Source of the DNA: an uncultured Methylococcaceae bacterium
GTDB lineage: Bacteria > Pseudomonadota > Gammaproteobacteria > Methylococcales > Methylomonadaceae
Length of the DNA stretch: 64,000 nucleotides
Direction of reading: 5' to 3'
Assembly: GCA_903938485.1 (NCBI GenBank)
Contig: CAJADF010000113.1
Coordinates: forward strand, 1 to 64,000
Shown: positions 25,991 through 35,114 of the stretch, piece by piece
Layout of the letters: each line of letters opens with the position of its first letter
Position numbering within the stretch: the stretch's first letter is position 1
Program-made: the position numbers and the translations under genes
Notes under the pieces: model-generated
What the model was told of the DNA's origin: nothing
The model's database searches: none
Seen by the model: the letters and a program-made list of their open reading frames with translations, nothing else

Positions 25991-26025
25991 ATTTTGTGTC
26001 TAATCAACATTAGATGACACAAAAT
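25991..26025. repeat. Perfect inverted repeat upstream of the second RND operon
   Basis: ATTTTGTGTC at 25991-26000 and GACACAAAAT at 26016-26025 are perfect complements, with a nested TAAT/ATTA pair inside. There is no T run after it, so it looks more like a regulator binding site than a terminator. It lies 134 bases before the adaptor gene and 88 bases before the divergent hypothetical gene. Confidence 0.55.
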
Positions 26026-26158
26026 TAAAGAGTGCTACCGTACACTTTCAAAGAAATTATGATAGCGTTAATTGATACTTAAACTCATTTTTTGTTTAAA
26101 CTGCCATAATCGGACGATATCATTACAAAACTTTAATTACTCCAGACCACTCTAAAAC

Positions 26159-27244
26159 ATGACTATGAATACAAGACTCATTGGCTGGCCTTTACTCTTA
26201 CTGGTAACTGCTTGTAACAAACCTGCACCAACAGAAGTACCGCCCCGCCCTGCATTAGTAACCGTTATTGGCGAAAAATCGGGTATCGATACTATGGCGC
26301 TGGTGGGTGAAGTAAAACCCCGTTATGAATCCATTCAGAGTTTTAGGATTAACGGCAAAATCATAGAGCGTAAAGTGGAAATAGGCTCTGTCGTTAAAAA
26401 AGGCCAAGTGCTAGCCAGACTAGATCCATCGGATAGCCAATTAAATGCCAATGCTGCTCAAGCTAACGTGTCAGCAGCTGAAGCCGAAACGGCTCTGGCT
26501 CTAGCTGAACTTAATCGCCAGCGCCAATTATTTGAGAAGAAATTTATTTCGGCCTCTACCTTAGATATACGTGAGGCGCAATACAAAACCGCTACCGCTA
26601 AACTAGCGCAAGTAAAAGCCCAAGCTTCTGTGTCTAATAACCAAGCACACTATGCCAGCCTGACTGCCGACCGCGATGGTGTGGTGACTTTTATTCATGC
26701 TGAACCCGGTCAAGTTATTTCCGCTGGTGAAAGCATTGCTAAAATTGCTGATAGCCAAGCTATTGATGTTTTAGTCGCTGTACCGGAATCTCGTCTGGCC
26801 GAAGTTAAATTAAATGCGCTGGTGCTTATTCGCTTATGGTCAGATCGACAAAAGACTTATCTCGGTGAAATACGTGAAATTGCGCCTGCCGCCGAATCCA
26901 GTACCCGAATTTTTAATGTCCGAATCACCTTAAAACAAGCCGATGCATCTGTAAAATTTGGTCTTACTGTCGGGGTTAAATTATCCCCTCAAGATTCAAA
27001 CTCCAGCAACACGGGCTATTTAATTCCCAGTAAAGCCTTAACAGAAATTAATGGCCAATCTACCGTATGGCTTATTGATGCTGATAATAAAGCGCAACCC
27101 CGTTCAGTGACTAGTGGACCTTTTAGAGAGGACGGCGTGCTGATTACTGAAGGCCTATCAAGCGGTGACAAAATTGCCATTGCCGGCGTACACACTTTAG
27201 TTAAAGACCAAGCCGTTAAGCCTGTTATTGAGGCTGCTAAATGA
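26159..27244 (+). CDS. RND efflux adaptor lipoprotein
   Basis: A 361-residue periplasmic adaptor with a lipoprotein signal ending VTAC at Cys19. The layout is a lipoyl half-motif (INGKIIERKVEIGSVVKKGQVLARLDP), an alpha-helical hairpin (residues about 95-160), the second lipoyl half (LTADRDGVVTFIHAEPGQVISAGE) and a C-terminal barrel region. It is different enough from the adaptor at 14.2 kb to belong to another pump. The stop overlaps the ATG of the permease gene by four bases, so the two are translationally coupled. Substrates are unknown. Confidence 0.9.
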   Translation: MTMNTRLIGWPLLLLVTACNKPAPTEVPPRPALVTVIGEKSGIDTMALVGEVKPRYESIQSFRINGKIIERKVEIGSVVKKGQVLARLDPSDSQLNANAAQANVSAAEAETALALAELNRQRQLFEKKFISASTLDIREAQYKTATAKLAQVKAQASVSNNQAHYASLTADRDGVVTFIHAEPGQVISAGESIAKIADSQAIDVLVAVPESRLAEVKLNALVLIRLWSDRQKTYLGEIREIAPAAESSTRIFNVRITLKQADASVKFGLTVGVKLSPQDSNSSNTGYLIPSKALTEINGQSTVWLIDADNKAQPRSVTSGPFREDGVLITEGLSSGDKIAIAGVHTLVKDQAVKPVIEAAK

Positions 27245-30200
27245 ATGAACCCAAACTAACTCAGCGTTTTAATCTATCGGATTGGGCTTTAAGTCATCAA
27301 ACCCTAGTACTGTATTTAATGCTAGTACTGACTATTTCTGGTTTATTAACTTTTACCAAATTAGGTCAATCTGAAGATCCACCGTTTACTTTTAAAGTGA
27401 TGTTAGTGCATGCCACTTGGCCAGGTGCAAGTGCACAAGAAGTTGAGCAACAAATCACTGACAAACTAGAAAAAAAGCTGCAAGAAGTCCCGCACTTAGA
27501 TTACACCTCTAGTTTTTCTAGACCCGGTGAATCAATGATCTTTATTTTTATTAAAGATGATACAGACTCTAAAGACATGCCTGAGATTTGGTATCAGGTG
27601 CGTAAAAAACTCAGTGACATACGTTACACTCTGCCCCAAAACATAGAAAGCTTAACTTTTAATGATGAGTTTAGCGATGTATACGGCAGTATGTATGCTT
27701 TAACGGGGGATGGTTTTGATTATGCCGCCTTAAAGAAACAAGCAGAACTCATAAGATCAGAATTATTAAAAGTAAACGATGTGGCTAAAGTTGAATTCTT
27801 TGGCGAACAGAAACAGCGAATTTTTATTGAGCTATCTAACGCTAAATTAGTCACTTTAGGTATTAATACCCAAACTCTAATAGGCTTATTGCAAGCCCAA
27901 AACGCGGTAGTTGCGGGTGGCACATTTAACTCAAATGATGAGCGAATTCGCATTGCCGTTTCGGGACGTTACGATACGTTAGAAGATTTACGAGACTTAC
28001 GCTTAAACGCAAATCATCAGGATTTTAAACTAGGAGATGTCGCAAAAGTTTACCGAGGTTATGAGGAACCACCTCATGATCGCGTCCGCTATAAAGGTAA
28101 AGACACTTTGCTATTAGGCGTAAGTATGAAGGCCGGTGGCGACGTGATCGGTTTAGGTAAAAATCTGGATCAGGTTGTCACTCGTGTGCAATCACAACTG
28201 ACGGTGGGTTTGAATCTTAATCCGGTAACATTACAACCCAAAATTGTGGCTAATTCGGTTAATGATTTCATTCATTCCTTGATAGAAGCCCTTGTAATTG
28301 TTCTAAGTGTAAGCTTGCTGTCTTTAGGCTGGCGCAGTGGTATTGTGGTCGCTATTACTATTCCGGTGGTTTTAGCTAGTACCTTTTTAGTGATGTATAT
28401 CTATGGCATTGGCTTACACAAAATATCTCTAGGGGCTTTAATTTTAGCCTTAGGCTTATTAGTAGATGACGCGATTATTGCTGTAGAAATGATGGCCTCT
28501 AAAATGGAACAAGGTTGGGATAGAGTTAAAGCCGCCTCTTTCGCTTATACCTCAACCGCTATGCCTATGCTAACGGGCACTTTAGTCACGGTGTCTGGCT
28601 TTTTACCTATTGCTACAGCGGCTTCATCCACGGGCGAATATACGCGCTCAATCTTTCAGGTATCGGCTATTGCTTTAGTTATATCGTGGTTTGCCGCCGT
28701 TATCTTAGTGCCGTTTTTAGGCTATCACCTATTACCCAATTTTACCCATGCGCCTGAACCTTCTAAAACTAGCATTTGGTTTAAAAAGCGTTTTAACTTA
28801 AGCACTAAAACCGCTGATCTTCATCATCATGATATCTATAACACGCCGTTTTACAGTACGTTTAGAACGCTAGTTACCACTTGTGTGCGGTATCGTAAAA
28901 CGGTGATTGCGATCACTTTAGCTATCTTTGTATTATCCATTGTGGGTTTTGGCAAAGTACAGCAACAATTCTTTCCGGCTTCTACGCGTTTAGAATTGAT
29001 TGTAGATTTAAGAATGACTGAAGGTGCTTCTTATCAAGCTACCGACACTCAAGTAAAAAAACTAGAGCACTGGTTAACAAACTGGTCAGAACAGCATGAA
29101 GGTCTAGAAAACTTTGTGGCTTATATTGGCAGTGGCTCACCGCGCTTTTATTTACCATTAGATATTCAATTAGCCCACAGAGGTTTTGGACAGTTTGTTA
29201 TTTTAACCAACACATTAGCCGCCAGAGAAGCTTTAAGATCAGACTTGTTAAAACTGTTTGAACAAGACTTTCCTGAATTACGTGCGTCGGTCTTACGCTT
29301 AGAAAATGGTCCACCGGTAGGTTTTCCAGTGCAGTTTAGAGTCTCTGGCGCTAATATTAATCAAATTAGAGATATTGCTCGGCAAGTTGCGAACATTATG
29401 CGCGGGAACCCCAATTTGATTAATGTGCAATTAAACTGGGAAGAGCCCAGTAAAGTGGTACAAGTTAATGTCGATCAAACCAAATTACGCTTATTAGGCA
29501 TTAACCCCATAGATGTCGCAAATGTTCTGAATGGTGCGCTACATGAATTAGTAATCACCGAGTTTAGAGAAGGCAATGAACGTATTGATTTAGTGGCTAG
29601 AGGCCCTGAATTAGAACGCAGTCGTTTAGCGCATTTACCCGATTTAATGATTAACTCACCGGCTGGCGCAGTGCCACTATCGCAAATTGCTACGTTTACC
29701 TCCAGCTTTGAAGAAGGCGTAATCTGGCGTCGTAATCGAGAACCCTCCATTAGTGTGCGCGCTAATTTACAAGGCGATTTACAAGCGGCAGTAGTCTCCG
29801 GGCAAATTGAAGAACAATTAGCAGAAATTAAAGCGCAACTACCTTTAGGAGTAAGTTTGGTTACGGGTGGAGCGGTTGAAGAGTCCGCAAAAGGGGGGGC
29901 TTCTGTCGCAGCTGGTTTTCCATTATTTTTACTGGCGGTACTAACTTTACTGATGCTGCAATTACAAAGTTTTTCTCGGGTTTTTTTAGTATTTTTAACT
30001 GCACCTTTAGGCTTAATTGGGGTAACCATCGCGCTATTACTCTTTAATCAACCCTTTGGTTTTGTAGCCATGCTGGGTACGATTGCCTTATCAGGCATGA
30101 TTATGCGCAACTCTGTTATTTTAGTTGATCAGATTGATCAAGACCGAGCTGCAGGTGTTATCCCTTGGCAAGCGATAGTCGAATCAACCATCCGCCGCTT

Positions 30201-30399
30201 TAGACCGATTGTTTTAACAGCGGCTGCGGCTATCTTAGCGATGATTCCGCTAACCCAAAGTGTATTTTTTGGCCCAATGGCTGTCGCTATCATGGGCGGA
30301 TTAGCAATTGCGACTTTGTTGACCGTACTATTTTTACCCGCTCTTTATGCCGCTTGGTTTGGCGTTAAAATTGATACAGAATACTCTAATGAAAATTAA
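27241..30399 (+). CDS. RND efflux permease (AcrB/TriC/VexF-like)
   Basis: A 1052-residue RND transporter. Membrane helix 4 carries the proton-relay pair D409-D410 in LILALGLLVDDAIIAVEMM. It keeps family features such as LGQSEDPPFTFKVMLVHATWPGASAQEVEQQ near the N terminus, and GTIALSGMIMRNSVILVDQID and FRPIVLTAAAAILAMIPL near the C terminus. The SEDPPF segment and overall form place it in the subgroup with single-permease pumps such as TriC and VexF rather than MdtBC. It is preceded by its adaptor (4-base overlap) and followed by an overlapping TolC-type gene. The cargo cannot be assigned. Confidence 0.9.
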   Translation: MNEPKLTQRFNLSDWALSHQTLVLYLMLVLTISGLLTFTKLGQSEDPPFTFKVMLVHATWPGASAQEVEQQITDKLEKKLQEVPHLDYTSSFSRPGESMIFIFIKDDTDSKDMPEIWYQVRKKLSDIRYTLPQNIESLTFNDEFSDVYGSMYALTGDGFDYAALKKQAELIRSELLKVNDVAKVEFFGEQKQRIFIELSNAKLVTLGINTQTLIGLLQAQNAVVAGGTFNSNDERIRIAVSGRYDTLEDLRDLRLNANHQDFKLGDVAKVYRGYEEPPHDRVRYKGKDTLLLGVSMKAGGDVIGLGKNLDQVVTRVQSQLTVGLNLNPVTLQPKIVANSVNDFIHSLIEALVIVLSVSLLSLGWRSGIVVAITIPVVLASTFLVMYIYGIGLHKISLGALILALGLLVDDAIIAVEMMASKMEQGWDRVKAASFAYTSTAMPMLTGTLVTVSGFLPIATAASSTGEYTRSIFQVSAIALVISWFAAVILVPFLGYHLLPNFTHAPEPSKTSIWFKKRFNLSTKTADLHHHDIYNTPFYSTFRTLVTTCVRYRKTVIAITLAIFVLSIVGFGKVQQQFFPASTRLELIVDLRMTEGASYQATDTQVKKLEHWLTNWSEQHEGLENFVAYIGSGSPRFYLPLDIQLAHRGFGQFVILTNTLAAREALRSDLLKLFEQDFPELRASVLRLENGPPVGFPVQFRVSGANINQIRDIARQVANIMRGNPNLINVQLNWEEPSKVVQVNVDQTKLRLLGINPIDVANVLNGALHELVITEFREGNERIDLVARGPELERSRLAHLPDLMINSPAGAVPLSQIATFTSSFEEGVIWRRNREPSISVRANLQGDLQAAVVSGQIEEQLAEIKAQLPLGVSLVTGGAVEESAKGGASVAAGFPLFLLAVLTLLMLQLQSFSRVFLVFLTAPLGLIGVTIALLLFNQPFGFVAMLGTIALSGMIMRNSVILVDQIDQDRAAGVIPWQAIVESTIRRFRPIVLTAAAAILAMIPLTQSVFFGPMAVAIMGGLAIATLLTVLFLPALYAAWFGVKIDTEYSNEN

Positions 30400-31771
30400 A
30401 ACAGCTTTATTCGATAAACTTTTATTTAAACGCGGTAGCCTTGCTATTGCTTTACTCTGCACTCATGCTTGCTTAACAGCCGGTATGTCAGCAGATCTTA
30501 AGGCCCAATCTTTAATAGACATTTATCACCTAGCCTTAGCTCACGACCCTACCCTAGCATCGGCATTAAATGCGAACCAAGCCGCTCAAGAAATTATTCA
30601 GCAAAGCAAAGCCTTATATCGCCCTGTCGTTAACTTTAATGCCAGTGCAAATGCGGCCACGACAAATATTTCTTTTATTGGTGCCGGCGTGCCTTTCCAC
30701 GGTGGCAATCAATCTTTTGGGGTGTATCAAGTTGGGATTGAGGCACAACAACCCATTTATCGTAAACAAAATCTCGTGGCTATGGATCAAGCTAAAACTC
30801 AGGTAAGTCTAGCGGATAAACAATTAAATTTAACCCAACAAAACTTAATTTTGCGCACTAGCTTAGCTTATTTTGAGGTTTTACAAACCCAAGACAAAAT
30901 AGAATTACTTAACGCCCAAAAAGCCGCCATAGCTAAGCAATTAGAGCAAGCCAAAGCAAATTTTGATGCCGGCACCTTAACTATTACCGATGTAAACGAG
31001 GCCCAAGCTCGCTTCGATTTAGTGGTTGCACAAGAAATAGCGGCTCTTAATGATCATCAAATTGCTTTAAGAGCCGTACAAGTAATAACAGGAGAAATCC
31101 CTCAAAAACTAGCCACCATAAGACCGACGCTTAAACCCAATACCTTGCAACAAAGTTTGGATAAATGGCTAGAAGTGGGCGCTGAAAATGATCTAAATAT
31201 CCAAATCTTACAAGAATCGGCAAAGTATGCTGAACAAGAAATAGAACGCGCAAACGCTGGACATTTACCCACTTTGGATGCCGTGGCTAATGTTTCCGAA
31301 AACTATGCGACTAGCAGTTATTATGGTTTTGGTAACGACCTTAAAATTGGTTCGATAGGTATACAATTACAAGTACCCCTTTATCAAGGTGGCGCCACGA
31401 GCTCTCGGGTTCGGCAAGCCATTTTTAATAAACAAAAAGCCCTAAGTGATGTAGACACTGCTCGCCGGCAAATGGAACAGGAAACACAACGCGCTTATTT
31501 AAATTTGAACACTAGTATTGCGCAGTTAAAAGCCTATGAGCAAGCCTTAGTCAGTAGCCAAAGCCAATTGGATTCTACAACGGTAGGTTATGATGTGGGT
31601 TCACGCACGAGTGTAGATTTATTAAATGCCCAACAACAATTATTTAGTGCCAAACGCGATTTGTTACAAGCGCGTTATGCCTATTTGGTTAATATTATTA
31701 AGTTAAAAGCAGCCTCAGGTATTATTGTAGAAAGTGATTTGGAAGATATTAATGAACAGTTGGTGGATTAG
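30389..31771 (+). CDS. TolC-family outer-membrane channel
   Basis: The protein of about 460 residues has a signal peptide (after MKIKTALFDKLLFKRGS, hydrophobic to about residue 30) and two TolC repeats rich in coiled helices. SLIDIYHLALAHDPTLASALNANQAAQEI opens the first, and the channel segments include QVPLYQGGATSSRVRQAI and GYDVGSRTSVDLLNAQQQLFSA, which are characteristic of TolC. I take the ATG at 30389, which overlaps the end of the permease gene by 11 bases; an upstream in-frame ATG at 30347 lies inside the permease and gives an untypical leader. It completes the second tripartite exporter. Confidence 0.9.
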   Translation: MKIKTALFDKLLFKRGSLAIALLCTHACLTAGMSADLKAQSLIDIYHLALAHDPTLASALNANQAAQEIIQQSKALYRPVVNFNASANAATTNISFIGAGVPFHGGNQSFGVYQVGIEAQQPIYRKQNLVAMDQAKTQVSLADKQLNLTQQNLILRTSLAYFEVLQTQDKIELLNAQKAAIAKQLEQAKANFDAGTLTITDVNEAQARFDLVVAQEIAALNDHQIALRAVQVITGEIPQKLATIRPTLKPNTLQQSLDKWLEVGAENDLNIQILQESAKYAEQEIERANAGHLPTLDAVANVSENYATSSYYGFGNDLKIGSIGIQLQVPLYQGGATSSRVRQAIFNKQKALSDVDTARRQMEQETQRAYLNLNTSIAQLKAYEQALVSSQSQLDSTTVGYDVGSRTSVDLLNAQQQLFSAKRDLLQARYAYLVNIIKLKAASGIIVESDLEDINEQLVD

Positions 31772-31872
31772 ACTCTCATTTATTTTGTAAATAACAGCAA
31801 AAATATTGCGCCTAAGCAAAATACAATGCGCTGAAAGATACATTAAAATTTTTTATAAATTTATTAAAATAG

Positions 31873-31889
31873 TCATGACACTGTCATGA
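31873..31889. promoter_or_regulatory. Perfect palindrome, operator-like
   Basis: TCATGACACTGTCATGA is a perfect inverted repeat of 8 bases each side of one central base. Just downstream, GATAAT at 31895-31900 could be a -10 box, and the -35 region would fall inside the palindrome. A repressor binding here would block the promoter of the small unit that follows. Confidence 0.5.
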
Positions 31890-31900
31890 TTTTTGATAAT

Positions 31901-32097
31901 AATAAAGCCTACTAATAGCCAGAGAAGTTTGACTATGCTGAAAGACTTTCAAAGGTCGCGCTATCACTTATTAAAGACTGCTAAAACAGCCGCCCCTTCT
32001 CCGCAAATCGACTCCGACTGCGGCTTAAGACAAAATCCCCCCCATAAAATTTCTAAAAACTCTCTAAGTCTCCAAAAGACTTCAGGGAGTTTTTTTT
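31901..32097 (+). ncRNA. Candidate small RNA or leader transcript upstream of phoH
   Basis: The stretch between a possible promoter (palindrome and GATAAT) and a strong terminator is about 190 bases with no convincing gene. A short frame beginning MLKDFQRSRYHLLKTAK at 31935 is preceded by AGAGAAG, but it runs through the terminator and has an odd composition. Pairing segments such as GACTTT/AAAGGTC and ACTGC/GCAG suggest structure. It may be an independent small RNA, a small ORF, or a terminated leader of the phoH gene that starts 119 bases after the hairpin. The evidence is layout only. Confidence 0.35.
32057..32097 (+). terminator. Rho-independent terminator
   Basis: A long stem with AAACTC/GAGTTT at its base and AGTCT/AGACT near its loop is followed by a run of T ending at 32097. 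It separates the candidate small transcript from phoH. Confidence 0.8.
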
Positions 32098-32216
32098 ATT
32101 TACCCCCCTATCACGCTACCTATACTTGGAGGAAATCCACACACACTTAATCTTAAAATTCGACGAATGCTTAAAAACACTTACTGATTGTTAATCCGAT
32201 AACTGGGAGTAAACGC

Positions 32217-32969
32217 ATGTCTAAGAGAGCTGCAATGAAAACCTCTGAAAGAGAAATATCTTATCGTAGAAGAGATGGTCGAAAAGCAACAAAAAATGAA
32301 GAATTTGAGATACTAGACATTATCGACCTCGTTGTAGAAAGAAAAGCTACTAGTCCGCTTCAAGCGCTTACTAAAGCGCAAGGTGAATATATCAATGCCA
32401 TACTTGCTAATACCATCACTTTTGGTATTGGTCCTGCAGGAACAGGTAAAAGTTATGTCGTGGCTGGCCTTGCGGCTGATATGCTCAAAGAGAAAAAGAT
32501 TGAACGGATTATTCTTAGCAGACCCGGCGTTGAAGCAGGCGAAAAGTTCGGCTTTATTCCAGGCGAACTTGATGAAAAATATGCGCCTTATATAGAACCC
32601 TTTAGAGATATTTTTAATGAACGACTTGGCCGATCCCAAGTTGACTATTTAATCAAACACAAACGCATTTGTGCAATGCCCCTCGCCTTTATGCGCGGCC
32701 GTACTTTTAAGAACTGTTGGGCTATATTAGATGAAGCCCAAAACACCACCCCCAATCAAATGAAATTATTTTTAACGCGTATTGGTGATAACTGCAAAGT
32801 CATTATTGATGGTGATATTGAACAAAAAGATATCTCTACGCAATCAGGTCTTTCTGATGCCGTTAAAAGACTGCAACACACCCGCAAAGTTGGAGTTGTT
32901 GAATTTGGTGTAGATGATGTAGTGCGCTCTGGCATCGTAAAAGATATTATTAAAGCCTACGCGAATTAA
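32217..32969 (+). CDS. phoH: PhoH-family ATPase
   Basis: A 250-residue P-loop ATPase of the PhoH family. Walker A is GPAGTGKS at residues 72-79 and Walker B is LDEAQN at 171-176. Other family segments are LSRPGVEAGEKFGFIPG and PLAFMRGRTF. The start has GGGAG upstream at a good distance. PhoH proteins are cytoplasmic and often induced by phosphate limitation in E. coli, but their exact task is unresolved; some are linked to RNA metabolism. The gene follows a strong terminator, so it has its own promoter, not identified here. Confidence 0.92.
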   Translation: MSKRAAMKTSEREISYRRRDGRKATKNEEFEILDIIDLVVERKATSPLQALTKAQGEYINAILANTITFGIGPAGTGKSYVVAGLAADMLKEKKIERIILSRPGVEAGEKFGFIPGELDEKYAPYIEPFRDIFNERLGRSQVDYLIKHKRICAMPLAFMRGRTFKNCWAILDEAQNTTPNQMKLFLTRIGDNCKVIIDGDIEQKDISTQSGLSDAVKRLQHTRKVGVVEFGVDDVVRSGIVKDIIKAYAN

Positions 32970-32992
32970 TTAACATCTAGCCTTTAAATAAG

Positions 32993-33023
32993 TCAGCCTA
33001 TCTTAATTATTAAGATAGGCTGA
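32993..33023. terminator. Candidate terminator hairpin after phoH
   Basis: A perfect 14-base-pair stem (TCAGCCTATCTTAA with TTAAGATAGGCTGA) and a 3-base loop lies 24 bases after the phoH stop. The following T run is poor, so it may act as a pause, an mRNA-stabilising hairpin or a factor-dependent terminator. Confidence 0.55.
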
Positions 33024-33118
33024 TTAAGCCAACTTACCCCTTTTTATGTAAATCATTTCTGTTTGAGATTTGATGAGGTATATTAGTCGTTATAATTAAT
33101 TTGCTTCCAACTGGATTT

Positions 33119-33472
33119 ATGTTTGAACAAAAGCATGAAAAACTAGCATCAAATTCGGTGTTTATTAAACGGATGCTCGCCTCTGTTTTAGTCGCAATTG
33201 GACTCATTGCTGGGGCATTGTTAATTGGCATTTTGGGCTATCATCATCTAGCCGACTTTAATTGGATTGACTCCTTATTAGAAGCCTCAATGATTTTAGG
33301 TGGTATGGGGCCTATCAATGCTTTAACTTCAACGGATGCTAAAATTTTTGCATCGGGCTATGCACTATTTAGTGGCTTAATTTTTATTGCCATCATGGGT
33401 ATTATCCTTACACCTGTTACGCATCGGATGTTACATAAATTTCATCTTGATGAGCGTGATTTAGAAAACTAA
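33119..33472 (+). CDS. Small integral membrane protein
   Basis: A protein of 117 residues with three hydrophobic segments (MLASVLVAIGLIAGALLIGILGY, a short central one near LLEASMILGGMGPINAL, and LFSGLIFIAIMGIILTPV). The central re-entrant-like piece with Gly-Gly-Met-Gly-Pro and the charged end HRMLHKFHLDERDLEN recall small channel-like proteins, but no selectivity-filter motif is secure. An upstream TTG at 33101 is in frame; the ATG at 33119 is preferred. It is followed 37 bases later by the pirin gene, possibly in one unit. Confidence 0.7.
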   Translation: MFEQKHEKLASNSVFIKRMLASVLVAIGLIAGALLIGILGYHHLADFNWIDSLLEASMILGGMGPINALTSTDAKIFASGYALFSGLIFIAIMGIILTPVTHRMLHKFHLDERDLEN

Positions 33473-33509
33473 CATCATTGCCGTCACCAATTAATAGCAG
33501 AGAAAAATC

Positions 33510-34367
33510 ATGCCCCCCCGTGAATTACAACAAATCATTCGCTCAATTCCTACCTCAGATGGTGGCGGGGTTAAACTGCGTCGTAGCCTTGGACAAAGCC
33601 AATCCCATCGCCTTGATCCATTTTTAATGCTAGATGAATTTTCATCTACAAATGCCGACGACTATATAGCGGGTTTTCCTGATCATCCGCATCGCGGTTT
33701 TGAGACTATTACCTACATGCTGGATGGGCATATGCTGCATGAAGATCACTTAGGTAATAAAGGCGACTTAAAGAGTGGTGGGGCCCAATGGATGAAAGCA
33801 GGACGAGGCATTATCCACTCTGAAATGCCTCAACAAGAAAGTGGACGTATGCGAGGTTTTCAACTCTGGATTAATCTGCCCGCAAAAGAAAAAATGCTAG
33901 TAGCCAGTTATCAAGATGTTAAGCCTGAAGAAACGCCCATCATGAGCCTCGCTAAGGGAGGAACCGTTAAAATTATTGCCGGAAACACTGAAATTGAAGG
34001 TAAATCAATCAGCGGACCTATACAAGATATAAGTAGCAAGGCCCTAATTGTGGATGTTCGACTACCCGCCGGTGCGTCAATTAAACTGCCAATAAACCCA
34101 GATCATAATGCTTTTATTTACCCTTTTGAAGGGAAAGTCAGCATTGGCTCGGATGAAAACAAACGAGTTTTAGAATCACAAGCGGCTGGTATTCTCTCAT
34201 TGGGTGACAGCATAGAAATATATGCCGAAGATCAGGCCACAGCTTTTCTTTTATTAACAGCACACCCCATCAAAGAGCCCATAGTTCAATATGGACCGTT
34301 TGTAATGAACACCACAGAAGAAATTGAACAAGCAATTTATGATTATAAAACTGGGCAATTGGTTTAA
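33510..34367 (+). CDS. Pirin-family protein (bicupin)
   Basis: The 285-residue cupin protein has the pirin signature FPDHPHRGFETITYMLDG. The metal ligands are visible as H59, H61, H103 and E105, a complete set in the N-terminal cupin. The C-terminal cupin begins after about residue 160. Bacterial pirins include YhhW-type quercetin dioxygenases and regulatory proteins, and metal binding is expected here, but the substrate is unknown. The gene is convergent with the glutathione peroxidase gene; only 4 bases separate their stop codons. Confidence 0.92.
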   Translation: MPPRELQQIIRSIPTSDGGGVKLRRSLGQSQSHRLDPFLMLDEFSSTNADDYIAGFPDHPHRGFETITYMLDGHMLHEDHLGNKGDLKSGGAQWMKAGRGIIHSEMPQQESGRMRGFQLWINLPAKEKMLVASYQDVKPEETPIMSLAKGGTVKIIAGNTEIEGKSISGPIQDISSKALIVDVRLPAGASIKLPINPDHNAFIYPFEGKVSIGSDENKRVLESQAAGILSLGDSIEIYAEDQATAFLLLTAHPIKEPIVQYGPFVMNTTEEIEQAIYDYKTGQLV

Positions 34368-34371
34368 TTAG

Positions 34372-34872
34372 CTAATTTAATCTGTCTGATCCCAATAGTT
34401 TTTCAATAGCGGTTGTTAAATTATCAGGTTTAACAAGTGATCCATAGCGAGAGACTACTTGGCCGTCTTTATTTATCAAAAACTTGGTAAAATTCCATTT
34501 TATAGACGTCGTACCCAAAACACCTTTCGCAGCGTTTTTTAAATACTTAAAAAGCGGGTCAGCGTCTGCACCGTTCACTACAATTTTTTCAAACATAGGG
34601 AATGATACCCCATAGTTTTTTGTACAAAATGTACCAATTTCTGTTGAGTTACCTGGTTCTTGAGCTCCAAACTGATTGCAAGGAAAGCCTAAAACCACCA
34701 AACCTTGATCTTGATAACGCTGATATAACTCTTCTAAACCTTGATACTGGGGCGTAAACCCACAGCGACTTGCTGTATTTACAATCAACAACAATTTTTC
34801 TTGAAAATCTTCGAGAGTAACCTCCTCTCCCCCTAAGCGTCGCACTTTAAACTGATAAATGCTTGAAGTCAT
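34372..34872 (-). CDS. Glutathione peroxidase (thiol type)
   Basis: The 166-residue protein is a complete cysteine-type glutathione peroxidase. The peroxidatic residue is C37 in TASRCGFTPQ (a standard Cys codon, not selenocysteine), with the catalytic Gln67 in FPCNQFG and Trp126-Asn127 in IKWNFTKFL. It removes peroxides using glutathione or thioredoxin in the cytoplasm. The length is usual for bacterial BtuE/BsaA-like members. The gene is monocistronic and divergent from rep. Confidence 0.93.
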   Translation of the reverse strand: MTSSIYQFKVRRLGGEEVTLEDFQEKLLLIVNTASRCGFTPQYQGLEELYQRYQDQGLVVLGFPCNQFGAQEPGNSTEIGTFCTKNYGVSFPMFEKIVVNGADADPLFKYLKNAAKGVLGTTSIKWNFTKFLINKDGQVVSRYGSLVKPDNLTTAIEKLLGSDRLN

Positions 34873-35034
34873 ATCTGATTACCTTACCGAATTAAAAAGA
34901 TTAAATTTATAGAACTTGAATCATAAAACAAAATTTTAATCCCCTTGAAGTAATTTAGAAATATTTACACCAAATCACAGCATCCCTGAATATATATGTC
35001 CATAAATTGGATTATTCCCTAAGAGTTATATAGG

Positions 35035-35040
35035 TATAAT
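35035..35040 (+). promoter_or_regulatory. Candidate -10 element of rep (TATAAT)
   Basis: A perfect TATAAT lies 75 bases before the rep start. The -35 region 17 bases upstream (TTATTC) is poor. It is the best promoter candidate in the 242-base gap between the glutathione peroxidase and rep genes. Confidence 0.45.
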
Positions 35041-35114
35041 AAGAGGGCAATAACACTCGTCTTAAAAACCCAGATCACTCCATCCCCTATTCCAGTAACT
35101 GTATTACCTAGTCA

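Noticed and set aside
29475..30029. 184-codon minus-strand frame inside the second RND permease
   Set aside because: Antisense shadow of conserved coding sequence without a promoter or ribosome-binding site.
31893..32150. Open frame of 85 codons upstream of phoH
   Set aside because: It runs through a strong terminator; only the shorter frame from 31935 was kept as a possibility within the small-transcript candidate.
34372..34872. Selenocysteine form of glutathione peroxidase
   Set aside because: The active-site residue is encoded by a normal Cys codon, and no in-frame TGA is present.
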